DNA from: Opitutia bacterium UBA6410
GTDB lineage: Bacteria > Verrucomicrobiota > Verrucomicrobiia > Opitutales > Intestinicryptomonadaceae
Reading direction: 5' to 3'
Length of the DNA: 5,888 nt
Assembly (NCBI GenBank): GCA_002437405.1
Contig: DJPO01000097.1
Location: forward strand, 1-5,888
Under the pieces are notes generated by a model. It had not been told where the DNA came from. It was given only the letters and a program-made list of their open reading frames with translations, and made no database searches. How positions within the stretch are numbered: the first letter of the stretch is position 1; each line of letters starts with the position of its first letter. Below are positions 5,851-5,888 of the stretch, in pieces. The translations under genes and the position numbers were made by a program.

Positions 5851-5888
5851 CCCAAAAATAATACAGACTTGCAAGGGATAAAATGATT

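Larger units (their letters stand above)
4941..5888. other. Gene-poor, A/G-rich region with diverged repeats
   Basis: No convincing protein gene is present. The open frames are short, lack Shine-Dalgarno sequences and do not resemble known families. Composition shifts sharply from the coding part: a hand count over 4981-5880 gives A 343, T 148, G 230, C 179. This is a strong A-over-T and mild G-over-C bias on the plus strand, at about 45% GC. The region holds two copies of a 78-bp core, related but diverged flanks, and several hairpins. The bias suggests a strand-specific constraint, such as a transcribed structured RNA or decayed coding sequence. Nothing seen decides between these, and the region runs off the window. 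Confidence 0.6.

Overview
The window is a chromosomal stretch from a Gram-negative-type bacterium. Its coding part is fairly GC-rich, two of its proteins carry lipoprotein signal peptides, and it makes isoprenoids by the MEP (non-mevalonate) route. The mix of an IspH, a glycosidase-fold lipoprotein with DUF5060-like architecture and weak Shine-Dalgarno signals would suit Verrucomicrobiota (Opitutae-like) or a relative. That placement is an inference; there is no marker gene here to prove it.

Layout. Positions 1-157 hold no gene, only short GC-rich inverted repeats. A minus-strand tRNA-Val(UAC) with encoded CCA (193-269) follows, with a strong intrinsic terminator just downstream (158-189). 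A minus-strand serine hydrolase of the class C beta-lactamase/esterase fold, probably a lipoprotein, occupies 342-1505. A 172-bp divergent intergenic region separates it from plus-strand ispH (1678-2550), the last enzyme of the MEP pathway. After a 57-bp C-rich gap comes a 762-residue lipoprotein (2608-4896) with the domain order of DUF5060/GH5-like glycoside hydrolases. Every position where I expect a catalytic residue is replaced, so it looks like a pseudoenzyme. A textbook terminator (4914-4940) closes this probable ispH-lipoprotein unit.

The last 950 bp (4941-5888) are unlike the rest. They contain no convincing gene. From 4981 to 5880 my hand count gives A 343, T 148, G 230, C 179 on the plus strand (about 45% GC, 64% purine). 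The region carries two direct copies of a 78-bp core (5164-5241 and 5653-5730, 76/78 identical, 489 bp apart) embedded in much more diverged related flanks, with several local hairpins. This repeat region is the most puzzling part of the window. It could be a structured non-coding RNA, a repeat array continuing beyond the right edge, or decayed sequence.

The protein genes do not form an obvious joint pathway. ispH is housekeeping, while the two lipoproteins are probably envelope proteins with unknown substrates.
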